A stretch of DNA of 64,000 bases from Duganella aceris (GCF_011090165.1 NZ_JAADJT010000002.1:372001-436000), one strand, 5' to 3'. Positions 8,832 to 18,367 are shown, numbered from the stretch's first letter. Numbers and translations: made by a program. The notes: generated by a model not told the origin, from the letters alone.

Positions 8832-9170
8832 ATGGCGGACACCGATTTCTCAGCGCAATATTCCGACGACGGCTTCTGGGTCAAGATCAAGACCTACGCC
8901 AAGGCGGCGGGCAGAAAAGTGCTGGAGCAGGCATTGAAGATGTACTACTCGGCCACCGATCCGGACACGCCGTTGTGGGCGAAGACCACGATCTACGGCG
9001 CGCTGGGCTATTTCATCTCGCCGATCGACGCCATCCCCGACCTGTTGCCCGTCGTCGGCTACACCGACGACCTGGGCGTGCTGATCGCCGCCGCGGCCGC
9101 CGTCACGGCGCACATCAAGGACGAGCACGTGCAAAAAGCCAAGGCAACGCTGCAGCAATGGCTTCCTTAA
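8832..9170 (+). CDS. YkvA family protein (DUF1232)
   Basis: 112 residues from the ATG at 8832, which has GAGG 8 bases upstream; an alternative ATG at 8817 overlaps the previous stop as ATGA. The DUF1232 core is clear: PLWAKTTIYGALGYFISPID followed by AIPDLLPVVGYTDDLGVL, a hairpin of two membrane-associated helices. The function of the family is not established. It is the last gene of the CPBP / AI-2E group, and a large hairpin follows directly. Confidence 0.88.
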   Translation: MADTDFSAQYSDDGFWVKIKTYAKAAGRKVLEQALKMYYSATDPDTPLWAKTTIYGALGYFISPIDAIPDLLPVVGYTDDLGVLIAAAAAVTAHIKDEHVQKAKATLQQWLP

Positions 9171-9260
9171 TCCGGGGTCAGAGCTAAAAACTGGACACGG
9201 CCTCTACCGTAGCATCCGCTACGGTAGAGGCCGTGTCCAGTTTTTAGCTCTGACCCCGGA
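9171..9260. repeat. 90-nt near-perfect palindrome, REP/BIME-like
   Basis: Two 43-nt arms (9171-9213 and 9218-9260) are exact reverse complements around a 4-nt loop (ATCC). The arm tips begin TCCGGGGTCAGAGC and end in the mirror GCTCTGACCCCGGA. It lies between the convergent YkvA and phoR genes. GGGGTCAG-tipped repeats are, to my recollection, widespread extragenic repeats in this family, often associated with REP-associated transposases. Inside this window it is the only copy I find. In RNA it would form an extremely stable hairpin and could terminate or protect both converging transcripts. Confidence 0.85.
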
Positions 9261-9263
9261 GTT

Positions 9264-10577
9264 TTAGGTCAACAGCAGCTCGGGCTGGGTCGGGACGATC
9301 GCGGTCTTCGGCAGGCAGACGATGAAGGCGCTGCCTTTGCCGGCTTCGGATTTGATTTGCAGCGTCGAGCCGTGCCGCAGCAGTACGTGCTTGACGATCG
9401 CCAGCCCCAGCCCCGTCCCCTGCGTCTCGCGCGAGCGGCTCTTGTCGACGCGGTAGAAACGCTCCGTCAGCCGCGAAATGTGCTCCGGGCTGATGCCGAT
9501 GCCGGTGTCTTCCACCTTGAACTTGACGGCGCCTTCGTATTCCTTCCACACCAGGTGGATCTTGCCGCCCGCCGGCGTGTACCGCACCGCGTTCGAGGCC
9601 AGGTTGCCGAAGGCGCTGTGCAACTCTTCGTAGCTGCCCATGATGTCCGGCCCGCTCACCGTCAGCGTGATCTCGTGCTTGCCGGCCGATAGCGCCTTGG
9701 CGTCGCGCAGCACTTGCTCCATCAGCTTGGCGACGTCGACCTGCTCCGGCCGCATCGGGTAGTCCACCGACTCCAGCCGCGACAAGGTCAGCATGTCTTC
9801 GATCAGGTGCTGCATGCGGTGGCCCTGCTCCGTCATCAGCTTCAGGTGCGACGAGCGCGTCGCCGCGTCCAGCCCTTCCGAGGCGGCGATCTCCAGGAAG
9901 CCGACGATCACCGTCAGCGGCGTGCGCAACTCGTGCGAGGCGTTGGCGATGAAGTCGCGGCGCATTTCTTCGATCCGCTCGGTCTCGGTGGCGTCGTGCG
10001 TCACCAGGATCTGGCGCCGGTTCTCGAACGGGATGATGTGCACGATCAGCTTGCGCTCGCGGAAACTGATCGTCAGCGGCTGCTCGTAGCGGCCGAGGAT
10101 GATGTAGTCCATGAAATCGGGATTGCGCACCAGGTTGGTCACCCGCATGCCCTTGTCGCGCTCGTGCGTCAGGCCCAGGTGCTTCTCGGCGGCCGGGTTG
10201 CACCATTCGAGGAACAGCACGTCGTCCATGATCACCACGCCGTCCGGCAACAGGTGCATGGCCTGGCGGAAGCGCGCCAGCCATTCGGTCAGCTCGGTCT
10301 GGTTCTTTTCATCGTCGCGGCGCATGCGGTACAGGCGCGAGAAGATGTTGGTCCATTCGCCCCAGCCGTCCGGCAGCTTGGCGCTGCGCGGGTCGTCCAT
10401 CCAGTTGCTGAGCTGGTATAGATACGATAGCTGCACAAACACCAGCGCCATCATCGCGATCACCGCCAGCACCAGCCCGGTCCGCAGGCCGAACATCCAG
10501 CCCGCCAGCGCGCAGCACGCCAGGATGATGGCGGTGCGCAACGCTGCGGGCACCCAGAACACGAGTTTTGGATTCAT
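9264..10577 (-). CDS. phoR: phosphate regulon sensor histidine kinase PhoR
   Basis: 437 residues. Two close N-terminal membrane helices (about 10-50) are followed by a PhoR-specific linker, a PAS domain (about 100-195), the dimerisation/phosphoacceptor helix with NASHELRTPL (His215), and the HATPase domain with N box (FGNLASNAVRY), G1 (VEDTGIGI), F and G2 (GTGLGLAI). It senses PstSCAB/PhoU status and phosphorylates or dephosphorylates PhoB. The gene begins 15 bases after phoB ends and is the last gene of the pst-pho block. Confidence 0.96.
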   Translation of the reverse strand: MNPKLVFWVPAALRTAIILACCALAGWMFGLRTGLVLAVIAMMALVFVQLSYLYQLSNWMDDPRSAKLPDGWGEWTNIFSRLYRMRRDDEKNQTELTEWLARFRQAMHLLPDGVVIMDDVLFLEWCNPAAEKHLGLTHERDKGMRVTNLVRNPDFMDYIILGRYEQPLTISFRERKLIVHIIPFENRRQILVTHDATETERIEEMRRDFIANASHELRTPLTVIVGFLEIAASEGLDAATRSSHLKLMTEQGHRMQHLIEDMLTLSRLESVDYPMRPEQVDVAKLMEQVLRDAKALSAGKHEITLTVSGPDIMGSYEELHSAFGNLASNAVRYTPAGGKIHLVWKEYEGAVKFKVEDTGIGISPEHISRLTERFYRVDKSRSRETQGTGLGLAIVKHVLLRHGSTLQIKSEAGKGSAFIVCLPKTAIVPTQPELLLT

Positions 10578-10592
10578 CTTAGAATTTGACGC

Positions 10593-11282
10593 TTATTTTT
10601 CCGACAGCATGTAGCCTACACTACGCACCGTTTTGATCAGGTGTTCCGCTTCCTTCAAGGCCTTGCGCAAGCGTAGCACATGGACGTCGACGGTCCGCTC
10701 TTCGATCACGACGTGGTCGCCCCAGACCTTGTCCAGCAGCTGGCTGCGCGAGAACACCCGTTCCGGATGCGCCAGCAGGAATTTCAACAGCTTGTATTCG
10801 GCGTGGCCGATGTCGATCTTTTGCTCGTCCATCGAGACCGTGCAGCTGACCGGATCCAGCATGATGTTGGCGGCGCGCATGGTCGCCTGCGCATGTTCCG
10901 GGCTCTTGCGGCGCAGCAGCGCCTTGGCGCGGGCCAGCAGCTCGCGCGGCGAGAACGGCTTGGTGACGTAGTCGTCGGCCCCGCTGTTCAAGCCGGCCAG
11001 CTTGTCCTCTTCCATGCTTTTCGCGGTCAGCATGATGACCGGGATTTCGTTGAACTGGCGGTCGGAACGGATCCGCGCCAGCAGACGCAAACCGGTTTGA
11101 TCCGGCAGCATCCAGTCCAGCAGGATCAGTTGCGGCGTGCGGGTCTGGATGAAGTCCCAGGCCTCGCCCACGCTTTGCACCGCGCAGCAGTTCCAGCCCG
11201 CTTCGCGCAACGAGAACGTCACCAGTTCGACGATCGCCGGTTCATCTTCTACGATCAGGACGGTGGTTTTATCAGATGCCAT
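10593..11282 (-). CDS. phoB: phosphate regulon response regulator PhoB
   Basis: 229 residues, OmpR/PhoB type. The receiver domain has the acidic pair VEDE, phosphoacceptor Asp56 (LLDWMLP), the conserved Thr in MLTAKS and Lys in VTKPFSPREL. The C-terminal winged helix holds RSQLLDKVWGDHVVIEERTV and DVHVLRLRKAL. Phospho-PhoB binds 18-bp Pho boxes; two such boxes are visible between pstS and ppk1. It is 9 bases downstream of phoU and 15 bases upstream of phoR. Confidence 0.97.
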   Translation of the reverse strand: MASDKTTVLIVEDEPAIVELVTFSLREAGWNCCAVQSVGEAWDFIQTRTPQLILLDWMLPDQTGLRLLARIRSDRQFNEIPVIMLTAKSMEEDKLAGLNSGADDYVTKPFSPRELLARAKALLRRKSPEHAQATMRAANIMLDPVSCTVSMDEQKIDIGHAEYKLLKFLLAHPERVFSRSQLLDKVWGDHVVIEERTVDVHVLRLRKALKEAEHLIKTVRSVGYMLSEK

Positions 11283-11291
11283 GTTTTCTTT

Positions 11292-12005
11292 TTACTCAGC
11301 TTGCTCGGAGACGTCGTCCGGAATCGGCGCGGTCTTGGTGTGGCGGATGTCCTTGCCTTCGACCACGTAGATGACGTATTCGGCGATGTTCTTGGCGTGG
11401 TCGCCGATGCGTTCGATCGCCTTGGCCACCCACAGCGTGTCCAGCGCGGCCGAGATGGTGCGCGGGTCTTCCATCATGAAGGTGATCAGGTTGCGCATGA
11501 TCGAACGGAATTCGTGGTCGATCACGGCGTCCTGGGCGATCAGCTGCAACGCTTGCTTGCCGTCGTTGCGGGCGAACGCGTCCAGCGCGTCGTGCAGCAT
11601 GTCGCTGGTGTTGTTGGCGATGCCGCGCACCATCTCGTAATGATTGACGGTGACCGCGCCACGCGCGTGCAGCGCCTTGGCGGTGCGGGCGATCTTGGTC
11701 GCTTCGTCGCCGATGCGCTCCAGGTCGGTGATGATCTTGATCGTCGCCATCACGGTCCGCAGGTCGTTGGCGGTCGGCTGGCGGCGCACGATCAGGTGGC
11801 TGCAGGCGTCGTCCAGCGATACTTCCAGCTGGTTGACCGTGTCGTCCTCGCGCATCACGCGGTCGGCGCGCTCGGGATTGCCGATGCGGAAGCAGGTCAT
11901 GGCGTCGAGGAATTGGGTCTCGACGATGCCGCCCATCAACAGCACCTTGCTGCGTATGGCTTCGAGTTCGTTGTCGTACTGCTTGGATGAATGTTCACCG
12001 ATCAT
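11292..12005 (-). CDS. phoU: phosphate signalling protein PhoU
   Basis: 237 residues of two repeated three-helix bundles; each carries the metal-cluster type motif (DLERIGDEATKIA in the first, AIERIGDHAKNIAEYV in the second). PhoU links the PstSCAB transporter to PhoR and restrains PhoB activation when phosphate is plentiful. Its place between pstB and phoB is the common arrangement in betaproteobacteria. A TATTATAAG sequence lies in the 37-base gap to pstB, but I would not call a separate promoter from it. Confidence 0.96.
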   Translation of the reverse strand: MIGEHSSKQYDNELEAIRSKVLLMGGIVETQFLDAMTCFRIGNPERADRVMREDDTVNQLEVSLDDACSHLIVRRQPTANDLRTVMATIKIITDLERIGDEATKIARTAKALHARGAVTVNHYEMVRGIANNTSDMLHDALDAFARNDGKQALQLIAQDAVIDHEFRSIMRNLITFMMEDPRTISAALDTLWVAKAIERIGDHAKNIAEYVIYVVEGKDIRHTKTAPIPDDVSEQAE

Positions 12006-12042
12006 GCTGCTCTCCGTAGTCGATTTGCTATTATAAGTGCGA

Positions 12043-12843
12043 TCAGCCGAAGCGGCCGGTGATGTAGTCCTGGGTTTCTTTACGCGCAGGATTCATGAAG
12101 ATCTGGTCGGTCTCGCCGAATTCCACCAGCTCGCCCAGATACATGTAGGCGGTGTAGTCCGAGCAACGCGCGGCCTGCTGCATGTTGTGGGTGACGATGG
12201 CGATGGTGTAGTCCTGCTTCAGCTCGCTGATCAGTTCTTCCACCTTCGAGGTCGAGATCGGATCCAGCGCCGAGGTCGGCTCATCCAGCAGCAGCACGTC
12301 CGGCTTCACGGCGACGCCGCGCGCGATGCACAGGCGCTGTTGCTGGCCGCCCGACAGCGACAGGCCGCTCTTGGTCAGCTTGTCCTTGACTTCGCCCCAC
12401 AGCGCGGCCTTCTTCAGCGCCCATTCGACGCGCTCGTCCATCTCGCCCTTCGACAGGTCTTCGTACAGACGCACGCCGAAGGCGATGTTGTCGTAGATCG
12501 ACATCGGGAACGGGGTCGGCTTCTGGAACACCATGCCGACCTTGGCGCGCAGCATGTTGACGTCCTGGCCTTCCTCGAGGATGTTGCGGCCGCGGTACAT
12601 GATGGACCCTTCGGCGCGCTGGCCCGGGTACAGGTCGTACATGCGGTTCAGCGTGCGCAGCAGCGTCGACTTGCCGCAACCGGACGGGCCGATGAAGGCG
12701 GTGACCTGCTTCTCGTGGATGTCCAGGTTGACGTTGGTCAGGCTCTGGGTCTTACCGTAGAAGAAGTTCAGGCCGCTGATTTCGATGGTCTTGCGTTTGC
12801 CGTTCGCGGCGATGACGTTTTCTGGGCTCAGTTGCGTATTCAT
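12043..12843 (-). CDS. pstB: phosphate ABC transporter ATP-binding protein PstB
   Basis: 266 residues. Walker A is GPSGCGKST (about 52-60), the signature is LSGGQQQRL, and Walker B is [13 protein letters not shown], followed by the switch His ([11 protein letters not shown]). The PstB hallmark [11 protein letters not shown] lies between Walker A and the signature. It energises high-affinity phosphate import with PstC and PstA. It starts 20 bases after pstA ends. Confidence 0.97.
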   Translation of the reverse strand: MNTQLSPENVIAANGKRKTIEISGLNFFYGKTQSLTNVNLDIHEKQVTAFIGPSGCGKSTLLRTLNRMYDLYPGQRAEGSIMYRGRNILEEGQDVNMLRAKVGMVFQKPTPFPMSIYDNIAFGVRLYEDLSKGEMDERVEWALKKAALWGEVKDKLTKSGLSLSGGQQQRLCIARGVAVKPDVLLLDEPTSALDPISTSKVEELISELKQDYTIAIVTHNMQQAARCSDYTAYMYLGELVEFGETDQIFMNPARKETQDYITGRFG

Positions 12844-12863
12844 GATTGATCGCTTTAATGAAA

Positions 12864-13742
12864 TTAATTCGGGATTTTCTGGCTGAACAGGGTGCGCGAG
12901 ATGACATTCAGGGCCAAGACGCTGAAGGTCACCAGCAGCGCGCCGCCCCAGGCCAGGTCGCGCCAGTTGTCATACGGGCTCATCGCGAAGCCGTAGATCA
13001 CCACCGGCAGGTTGGCCATCGGCGCGTTCATGTCGGCGCTGAAGAACTGGTTGTTCAGCGCGGTGAACAGCAGCGGCGCGGTTTCGCCGGAGATGCGGGC
13101 CACCGCCAGCAGCACGCCGGTGATGACGCCGGCCTTGACGGCGCGCAGGCGCACCAGCATGGCGACTTTCCAGCGCGGCGCGCCGAGTGCGAAGGCGGCT
13201 TCGAGCAGGCTGTTCGGCACCAGGCGCAGCATGTTGTCGGTGGTGCGCACCACCACCGGAATGGCGATCAGCGCCAGCGCGATAGAACCGGCGTAACCGG
13301 AATAGTGCTGCGCGGTGGCCACGTACAGCGCCCAGACGAACATGCCGATCACGATCGACGGCGCCGACAGCATGATGTCGGTGACGAAGCGGGTGATGGC
13401 CGCGACCTTGTTTTCCTCGCCGTATTCGGCCAGGTAGATGCCGGCCAGGATGCCGACCGGAGTGCTGATCAGCGTCGACAGGCCGACGATCATCAGCGAG
13501 CCGACGATGGCGTTCATCAAGCCGCCGCCTTCGCTGCCCGGCGCCGGCGTGGTCTGGGTGAACATGTTGACGCTCAGGGCGCCGAAGCCCTTGACGATCA
13601 GCGTGATCAGGATCCACGACAGCACGATCAGGCCGATCGACATCGCCGCCACCGACAGCGCGATGCCGATGCGGTGCTTCAGCAGCCGCTTGCGGTAGAC
13701 CGCGTTCATCGGTTGCTTGGTGTGAATGATAGCTTGGCTCAT
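12864..13742 (-). CDS. pstA: phosphate ABC transporter permease PstA
   Basis: 292 residues with six hydrophobic segments and the coupling-helix motif ([17 protein letters not shown]) that contacts PstB. The region [15 protein letters not shown] and [15 protein letters not shown] is typical of PstA. Its ATG overlaps the stop of pstC by 4 bases (ATGA), so the two permease subunits are translationally coupled. Confidence 0.96.
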   Translation of the reverse strand: MSQAIIHTKQPMNAVYRKRLLKHRIGIALSVAAMSIGLIVLSWILITLIVKGFGALSVNMFTQTTPAPGSEGGGLMNAIVGSLMIVGLSTLISTPVGILAGIYLAEYGEENKVAAITRFVTDIMLSAPSIVIGMFVWALYVATAQHYSGYAGSIALALIAIPVVVRTTDNMLRLVPNSLLEAAFALGAPRWKVAMLVRLRAVKAGVITGVLLAVARISGETAPLLFTALNNQFFSADMNAPMANLPVVIYGFAMSPYDNWRDLAWGGALLVTFSVLALNVISRTLFSQKIPN

Positions 13743-14785
13743 TTGACGCCTTCCTTGCGGGACATGCCGGCCAACATCAGCTTGGCGGCGGACAAAACGA
13801 TAAAGGTGATCACGAACAGGATCAAGGCCAGCGCGAACAGCGACGAGGTGTGCAGCACGGTGTCGGATTCGGCGAACTCGTTGGCCAGCGTCGAGGCGAT
13901 CGAGTTACCGGCGGCGAACATCGACCACGACAGCTTGTTGGCGTTGCCGATGACGAAGGTGACGGCCATGGTCTCGCCGAGCGCGCGGCCCAGGCCCAGC
14001 ATGACGCCGCCGACCACGCCGGTCTTGGTGTAAGGCAGCACGATCTTGCGCACCACTTCCCAGCGGGTGCAGCCGAGGCCGTAGGCGGACTCTTTCAGCA
14101 CCGCCGGCACGATCTCGAACACGTCGCGCATCACCGAGGAGATGAACGGGATGATCATCACCGCCAGGATCAGCGCGGCGGTCAGGATGCCGATGCCCAT
14201 GGTCGGGCCGCTGAAGAACTGGCCGATGATCGGCAGCGGGCCGAGCACGCTTTTGAGCAGCGGCTGCACGTAGTCGCCGAACAGCGGCGCGAACACAAAC
14301 AGACCCCACATGCCGTAGATGATCGACGGCACGCCGGCCAGCAGCTCGACGGCGGTGCCCAGCGGGCGGCGCAGCGAGGCCGGGCAGATCTCGGTCAGGA
14401 ACAGCGCGATGCCGAAGCTCACCGGGAAGGCGATCAGCAGCGCGATGCCGGAGGTGGCCAGGGTGCCGACGATGGCGATCGCCGCGCCGTACTGGTCGTT
14501 GACCGGATCCCATTCGACCGTGGTGATGAAGGCCGGGCCGAACTCCTTGAAGGCCGGCCAGGCGCCCACCATCAGCGAGATGATGATGCCCAGCAGTACC
14601 GCCAGCACCGACAGCGCGAACACCATCGTGGTTTTGTGGAAGAAGAAGTCCTGGATGCGTTGGTTGCGCATGGTGCGAAGCATCGCCTTGTGCGAGGCTT
14701 GCTCAGCGGCAGTCGCTTGCGCGGTGCTGGTGTGCATGGCCGGCTCCGATTTCGGTAGGGGCGTGGAAGTGATATCAGCGCTCAT
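13739..14785 (-). CDS. pstC: phosphate ABC transporter permease PstC
   Basis: 348 residues, six membrane segments after a cytoplasmic N-terminal tail of about 50 residues that is Thr/Ala-rich. Typical blocks: [36 protein letters not shown], and the coupling motif [19 protein letters not shown]. Partner of PstA. It is separated from the upstream pstS gene by about 100 bases that hold two stem-loops, which may set the ratio of binding protein to permease. Confidence 0.96.
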   Translation of the reverse strand: MSADITSTPLPKSEPAMHTSTAQATAAEQASHKAMLRTMRNQRIQDFFFHKTTMVFALSVLAVLLGIIISLMVGAWPAFKEFGPAFITTVEWDPVNDQYGAAIAIVGTLATSGIALLIAFPVSFGIALFLTEICPASLRRPLGTAVELLAGVPSIIYGMWGLFVFAPLFGDYVQPLLKSVLGPLPIIGQFFSGPTMGIGILTAALILAVMIIPFISSVMRDVFEIVPAVLKESAYGLGCTRWEVVRKIVLPYTKTGVVGGVMLGLGRALGETMAVTFVIGNANKLSWSMFAAGNSIASTLANEFAESDTVLHTSSLFALALILFVITFIVLSAAKLMLAGMSRKEGVK

Positions 14786-14809
14786 ATTGTTGTCTCGTGG
14801 ATGTAAGCT

Positions 14810-14880
14810 AGCCTGCGGCTCCCGGTCGGGAGGCGCAGGCTAACCCCCTCGCCGCTGTCAGTCCATCCAGCGGCGAAGGG
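14810..14880 (-). promoter_or_regulatory. two stem-loops between pstS and pstC
   Basis: First hairpin 14810-14841: 14-nt arms with one mismatch around GGTC. Second hairpin 14846-14880: CCCTCGCCGCTG pairs with CAGCGGCGAAGGG with one bulge around a 10-nt loop. Neither is followed by a T-run on the minus strand. They look like a mRNA-stabilising or partial-termination element, as is common after periplasmic binding-protein genes. Function inferred. Confidence 0.6.
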
Positions 14881-14889
14881 AGGTCGGGA

Positions 14890-15936
14890 TTAGTAGATTG
14901 CCTTGCCCGAAGCGTCTTTCAGATTGGCTTTCCACGAGTCCTGCACCAGTTTCACGACCGATGCCGGCAGTGGAACGTAGTCCAGTTCGGTGGCGGCGGC
15001 GCCACCGTTCTTGAAGGCCCAGTCGAAGAACTTGACGACTTCCTTACCTTTGTTGGCGTCGGCCTGTGCTTTGTGCATCAGGATGAACGACACGCCGGTG
15101 ATCGGCCACGAGTTTTTACCGGCCTGGTCGGTCAGCACCACGCCGAAGCCTGGGGTCTTGGTCCATTCGGCCGAAGCGGCGGCGGCTTTGAAGAACTCGT
15201 CGTCAGGCTGCATGAAGTTGCCATCCTTGTTCTTCAGCTGAGTGTGCGACATTTTGTTCTTCTTGGCGTAGGCCCACTCGACGTAGCCGATCGAACCCTT
15301 GATGCGCTGCACGTTGGCGGCGACGCCTTCGTTACCCTTGCCACCGACGCCAACCACCCACTTCACAGCGGTGCCGGCACCGACTTTGGTCTTGAATTCG
15401 GCGTTGGTTTTCGACAGGAAGTCGGTGAACAGGAACGAGGTGCCCGAACCGTCGGCGCGGTGCACCACGGTGATTTCGTCCGCAGGCAGCTTGACGCCAG
15501 GGTTCAGCGCGGCGATCGCAGGATCGTTCCACTTGGTGATCTTGCCCAGGTAGATGTCGCCGACCAGCGGGCCGGTCATCTTCAGCTGGCCTGGGGTGAT
15601 GCCTTCCAGGTTGACCACGGTGACCACGCCGCCCATGATGGCAGGGAACTGCATCAGGCCTTCAGCGTCCAGGTCGGCGGCCGTCAGCGGCATGTCCGAC
15701 GCGCCGAAATCGACGGTCTTGGCTTTGATCTGCTTGATGCCGGCGCCGGAACCGACGGACTGATAGTTCAGGCCGTTGCCGGTGGCGGCTTTGTACGTCT
15801 CCGCCCATTTGGCGTAGATCGGGTACGGGAAGGTGGCGCCGGCGCCGGTCATATCGGCGGCGGTGGCGGCCGACGAGAATGCCACTACGGCAGACAGGCC
15901 AACTACCAGGGAGGAGATCAGTTGCTTCATTCGCAT
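14890..15936 (-). CDS. pstS: phosphate-binding periplasmic protein PstS
   Basis: 348 residues from the ATG at 15936 (MRMKQLISS), with AAGGA upstream; the frame extends further but past the Pho box and -10, so that extension cannot be translated from the mapped promoter. Sec signal peptide ends near AAATAAD. Phosphate-binding blocks are visible: GAGATFPYPIYAKW, SVGSGAGIKQI, DFGASDMPL, and VHRADGSGTSFLFTDFL. It captures phosphate for PstCAB. First gene of the leftward pst-pho operon. Confidence 0.97.
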   Translation of the reverse strand: MRMKQLISSLVVGLSAVVAFSSAATAADMTGAGATFPYPIYAKWAETYKAATGNGLNYQSVGSGAGIKQIKAKTVDFGASDMPLTAADLDAEGLMQFPAIMGGVVTVVNLEGITPGQLKMTGPLVGDIYLGKITKWNDPAIAALNPGVKLPADEITVVHRADGSGTSFLFTDFLSKTNAEFKTKVGAGTAVKWVVGVGGKGNEGVAANVQRIKGSIGYVEWAYAKKNKMSHTQLKNKDGNFMQPDDEFFKAAAASAEWTKTPGFGVVLTDQAGKNSWPITGVSFILMHKAQADANKGKEVVKFFDWAFKNGGAAATELDYVPLPASVVKLVQDSWKANLKDASGKAIY

Positions 15937-15973
15937 ATCAAGTCCTTTGTTATGACTGGTTAGGATGCTGCGC

Positions 15974-16007
15974 AGTCTACCGGCCGAATATGACATGTTT
16001 ATGACAT
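15974..16007 (-). promoter_or_regulatory. Pho box and -10 of pstS
   Basis: On the minus strand 16007-15990 reads ATGTCATAAACATGTCAT: two TGTCAT repeats with 11-bp periodicity, nearly identical to the Pho-box consensus. Ten bases further along is TAGACT (15979-15974), placed as expected for a -10 in a PhoB-activated promoter where the Pho box replaces the -35. Confidence 0.88.
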
Positions 16008-16109
16008 GGGACAAATATGCGAAAAATAATGTTCCAGCCCGCATTCCCTATGGGGCGCGGCCCCGGATGTCATAATCGAGGCCCGCTGGAAAGCCATTTA
16101 TGACATGGC

Positions 16110-16143
16110 GTGTCACGGACTTGTCATATTTCATCTTTACACT
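16110..16143 (+). promoter_or_regulatory. Pho box and -10 of ppk1
   Basis: 16110-16127 reads GTGTCACGGACTTGTCAT, two TGTCA repeats 11 bp apart. Exactly 10 bases later comes TACACT (16138-16143). This mirrors the pstS promoter on the other strand. Another single half-site (ATGTCATAA) lies near 16067. Confidence 0.75.
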
Positions 16144-16206
16144 GTTACATCACTCTTCTATCAATACGGTATAGAATTAGGTAACCTGCAAAGTGATAAG
16201 AAAGAC

Positions 16207-18303
16207 ATGAAGCCTGACTTGCATGCTGAAGTAAATAAGAACTCCGCATTCCTCGACCGGGAACTGTCGCAACTGATGTTCAACCGGCGGGTGCTGGCGC
16301 AGGCCGAGGACAAAAGCATTCCTTTATTAGAGCGGCTGCGCTACCTGTGCATCGCCAGCAGCAACCTCGACGAGTTCTTCGAAGTGCGCGTGGCCAGCCT
16401 GCTGGCGGCCGGCAGCGTCGACGGTTCGCTGTCGACCCACCCCGCCCTGGTCGCCACGCTGTCGCGCATCAGCAATGAATGCCACGCGCTGGTCGCCCAT
16501 CAATATGAAATCCTCAACCAGGAAGTGCTGCCGCAGCTGGCGGCCAACGGCGTGCACCTGGTGCGCCACAACGAACGCAACGAGGCGCAGCGCGCCTGGG
16601 TCAAGGAATACTTCGACACCGAGGTGCGGCCGCTGCTGACGCCGATCGGCCTCGACCCGGCCCACCCGTTCCCGCAAGTCGTTAACAAGAGTCTCAACTT
16701 CATCGTCTCGCTATCCGGCAAGGACGCCTTCGGCCGCGGCACCGCGATCGCCATCGTCAAGGCGCCGCGCGTGCTGCCGCGCGTGATCCGGCTGCCCGAC
16801 CATCTGTCGAAAAGCGGCGGCGTCTCGTTCTGCCTGCTGTCGTCGATCATCCACGCGCATATCTCCGACCTGTTCGCCGGGCGCGAAGTGATCGCCTATT
16901 CGCAGTTCCGCGTCACCCGCGACAGCGACCTGTGGGTCGACGAGGACGAAGTGAAGAACCTGCGCCAGGCGCTCAAGGGCGAGCTGCTGGGCCGCCAGTT
17001 CGGCGCCTCGGTGCGGCTGGAGGTGGCCAAGAACTGCCCGCCGGAGCTGTCGCAATTCCTGCTCGACCAGTTCGGCCTGCACCAGAGCAGGCTGTACGCC
17101 GTCAACGGCCCGGTCAACCTGGTGCGCCTGACCGAGATGATGGACCACGTCGGCGGCCCGGAGCTGCGCTTCCCGCCGTTCTACCCCGGCAGCGCGCTCA
17201 AGCCGGGCAGCCCGGACATCTTCGCCGCGTTGCGTGAAAACGATATCTTGCTGCACCACCCGTATCAATCGTTCCAGACGGTGATCGACTTCATCCGCAG
17301 CGCCGCGCACGATCCGGACGTGGTGGCGATCAAGCAGACCATTTACCGCACCGGCATGAACTCGGACCTGATGGAGTCGCTGATCACCGCCGCGCGCCAG
17401 GGCAAGGAAGTGACCGTGATCGTCGAGCTGAAGGCGCGCTTCGACGAGGAAGCCAACATCAACTGGGCCGACAAGCTGGAACAGGCCGGCGCGCAGGTGG
17501 TGTACGGCGTGGTGGGCCTGAAGACCCACGCCAAGGTGGCGCTGGTGATCCGCCGCGAAGACAAGAAGCTGCGCTTCTACGCCCACCTCGGCACCGGCAA
17601 CTACCATCCGACCACAACCAAGTTCTATACCGACTTCGGCCTGCTGACCTGCCACCCCGGCATCGCGCAGGAAGTCAACGAGGTGTTCATCCACCTGACC
17701 AGCCTGACCAAGCCGCACCGCCTGACGCATTTGTGGCTGGCGCCGTTCGCGCTGCACAACGAGATCATCAAGGCGATCCGCAACGAGGCGCGGATCGCGC
17801 GCGCCGGGCGGCCGGGGCGGATTATTGTTAAAATCAACGCGCTGGTGGACGAGTCGGTGATCCGGGCCTTGTATGCGGCTTCCAAGGACGGCGTGAAGAT
17901 CGACCTGATCGTGCGCGGCGCCTGCACCCTGAAGCCCGGCGTGCCCGGCCTGTCGGAGAACATCAAGGTCCGCTCCATCATCGGCCGCTTCCTGGAGCAC
18001 AGCCGCATCTATTACTTCCGCAACGATCTGGCGCACGACGTGGTGCTGGCCAGCGCGGACTGGATGAGCCGCAACCTGTTCCGCCGCATCGAGGTGGCCT
18101 TCCCTATCCTCGACAAGGGCTTGAAGCGGCGGGTGCTGGCCGAGGGCCTGAACCCGTATTTGAAGGACAACACCAACGCGTGGGAGCTGGAACCGGACGG
18201 CCACTACCAGCGCCGCAAGGCGCGCGGCAAGCAAGCCAGCTTCAGCGCGCAGCAACACCTGATGGACACGCTGGGCATCCCGCACGGCCATCTGGGAGAA
18301 TAA
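16207..18303 (+). CDS. ppk1: polyphosphate kinase 1
   Basis: 698 residues from the ATG at 16207; the frame is open to 16105 but that start is upstream of the predicted transcription start. All PPK1 domains are visible: N-terminal domain (LDRELSQLMFNRRVL, SNLDEFFEVRV), head domain, and the two phospholipase-D-like C domains. Catalytic His lies in GLKTHAKVAL, with YAHLGTGNYH and FLEHSRIYYF completing the site. It makes polyphosphate reversibly from ATP. The Pho box links it to phosphate starvation; the RBS (AAGAAAG) is weak. Confidence 0.96.
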   Translation: MKPDLHAEVNKNSAFLDRELSQLMFNRRVLAQAEDKSIPLLERLRYLCIASSNLDEFFEVRVASLLAAGSVDGSLSTHPALVATLSRISNECHALVAHQYEILNQEVLPQLAANGVHLVRHNERNEAQRAWVKEYFDTEVRPLLTPIGLDPAHPFPQVVNKSLNFIVSLSGKDAFGRGTAIAIVKAPRVLPRVIRLPDHLSKSGGVSFCLLSSIIHAHISDLFAGREVIAYSQFRVTRDSDLWVDEDEVKNLRQALKGELLGRQFGASVRLEVAKNCPPELSQFLLDQFGLHQSRLYAVNGPVNLVRLTEMMDHVGGPELRFPPFYPGSALKPGSPDIFAALRENDILLHHPYQSFQTVIDFIRSAAHDPDVVAIKQTIYRTGMNSDLMESLITAARQGKEVTVIVELKARFDEEANINWADKLEQAGAQVVYGVVGLKTHAKVALVIRREDKKLRFYAHLGTGNYHPTTTKFYTDFGLLTCHPGIAQEVNEVFIHLTSLTKPHRLTHLWLAPFALHNEIIKAIRNEARIARAGRPGRIIVKINALVDESVIRALYAASKDGVKIDLIVRGACTLKPGVPGLSENIKVRSIIGRFLEHSRIYYFRNDLAHDVVLASADWMSRNLFRRIEVAFPILDKGLKRRVLAEGLNPYLKDNTNAWELEPDGHYQRRKARGKQASFSAQQHLMDTLGIPHGHLGE

Positions 18304-18367
18304 AAACAGGCGGCGTGCCGGGAGGCGCGCCGTGGGATCTTTTTCAAATGTCAGCCAGGAGAAAAGC

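Noticed and set aside
9171..9260. Palindrome considered as insertion-sequence ends
   Set aside because: The arms touch with only 4 bases between; there is no transposase gene or target duplication.
16105..16206. Upstream start for ppk1 at 16105
   Set aside because: It lies before the Pho box and -10 and adds a non-homologous tail.
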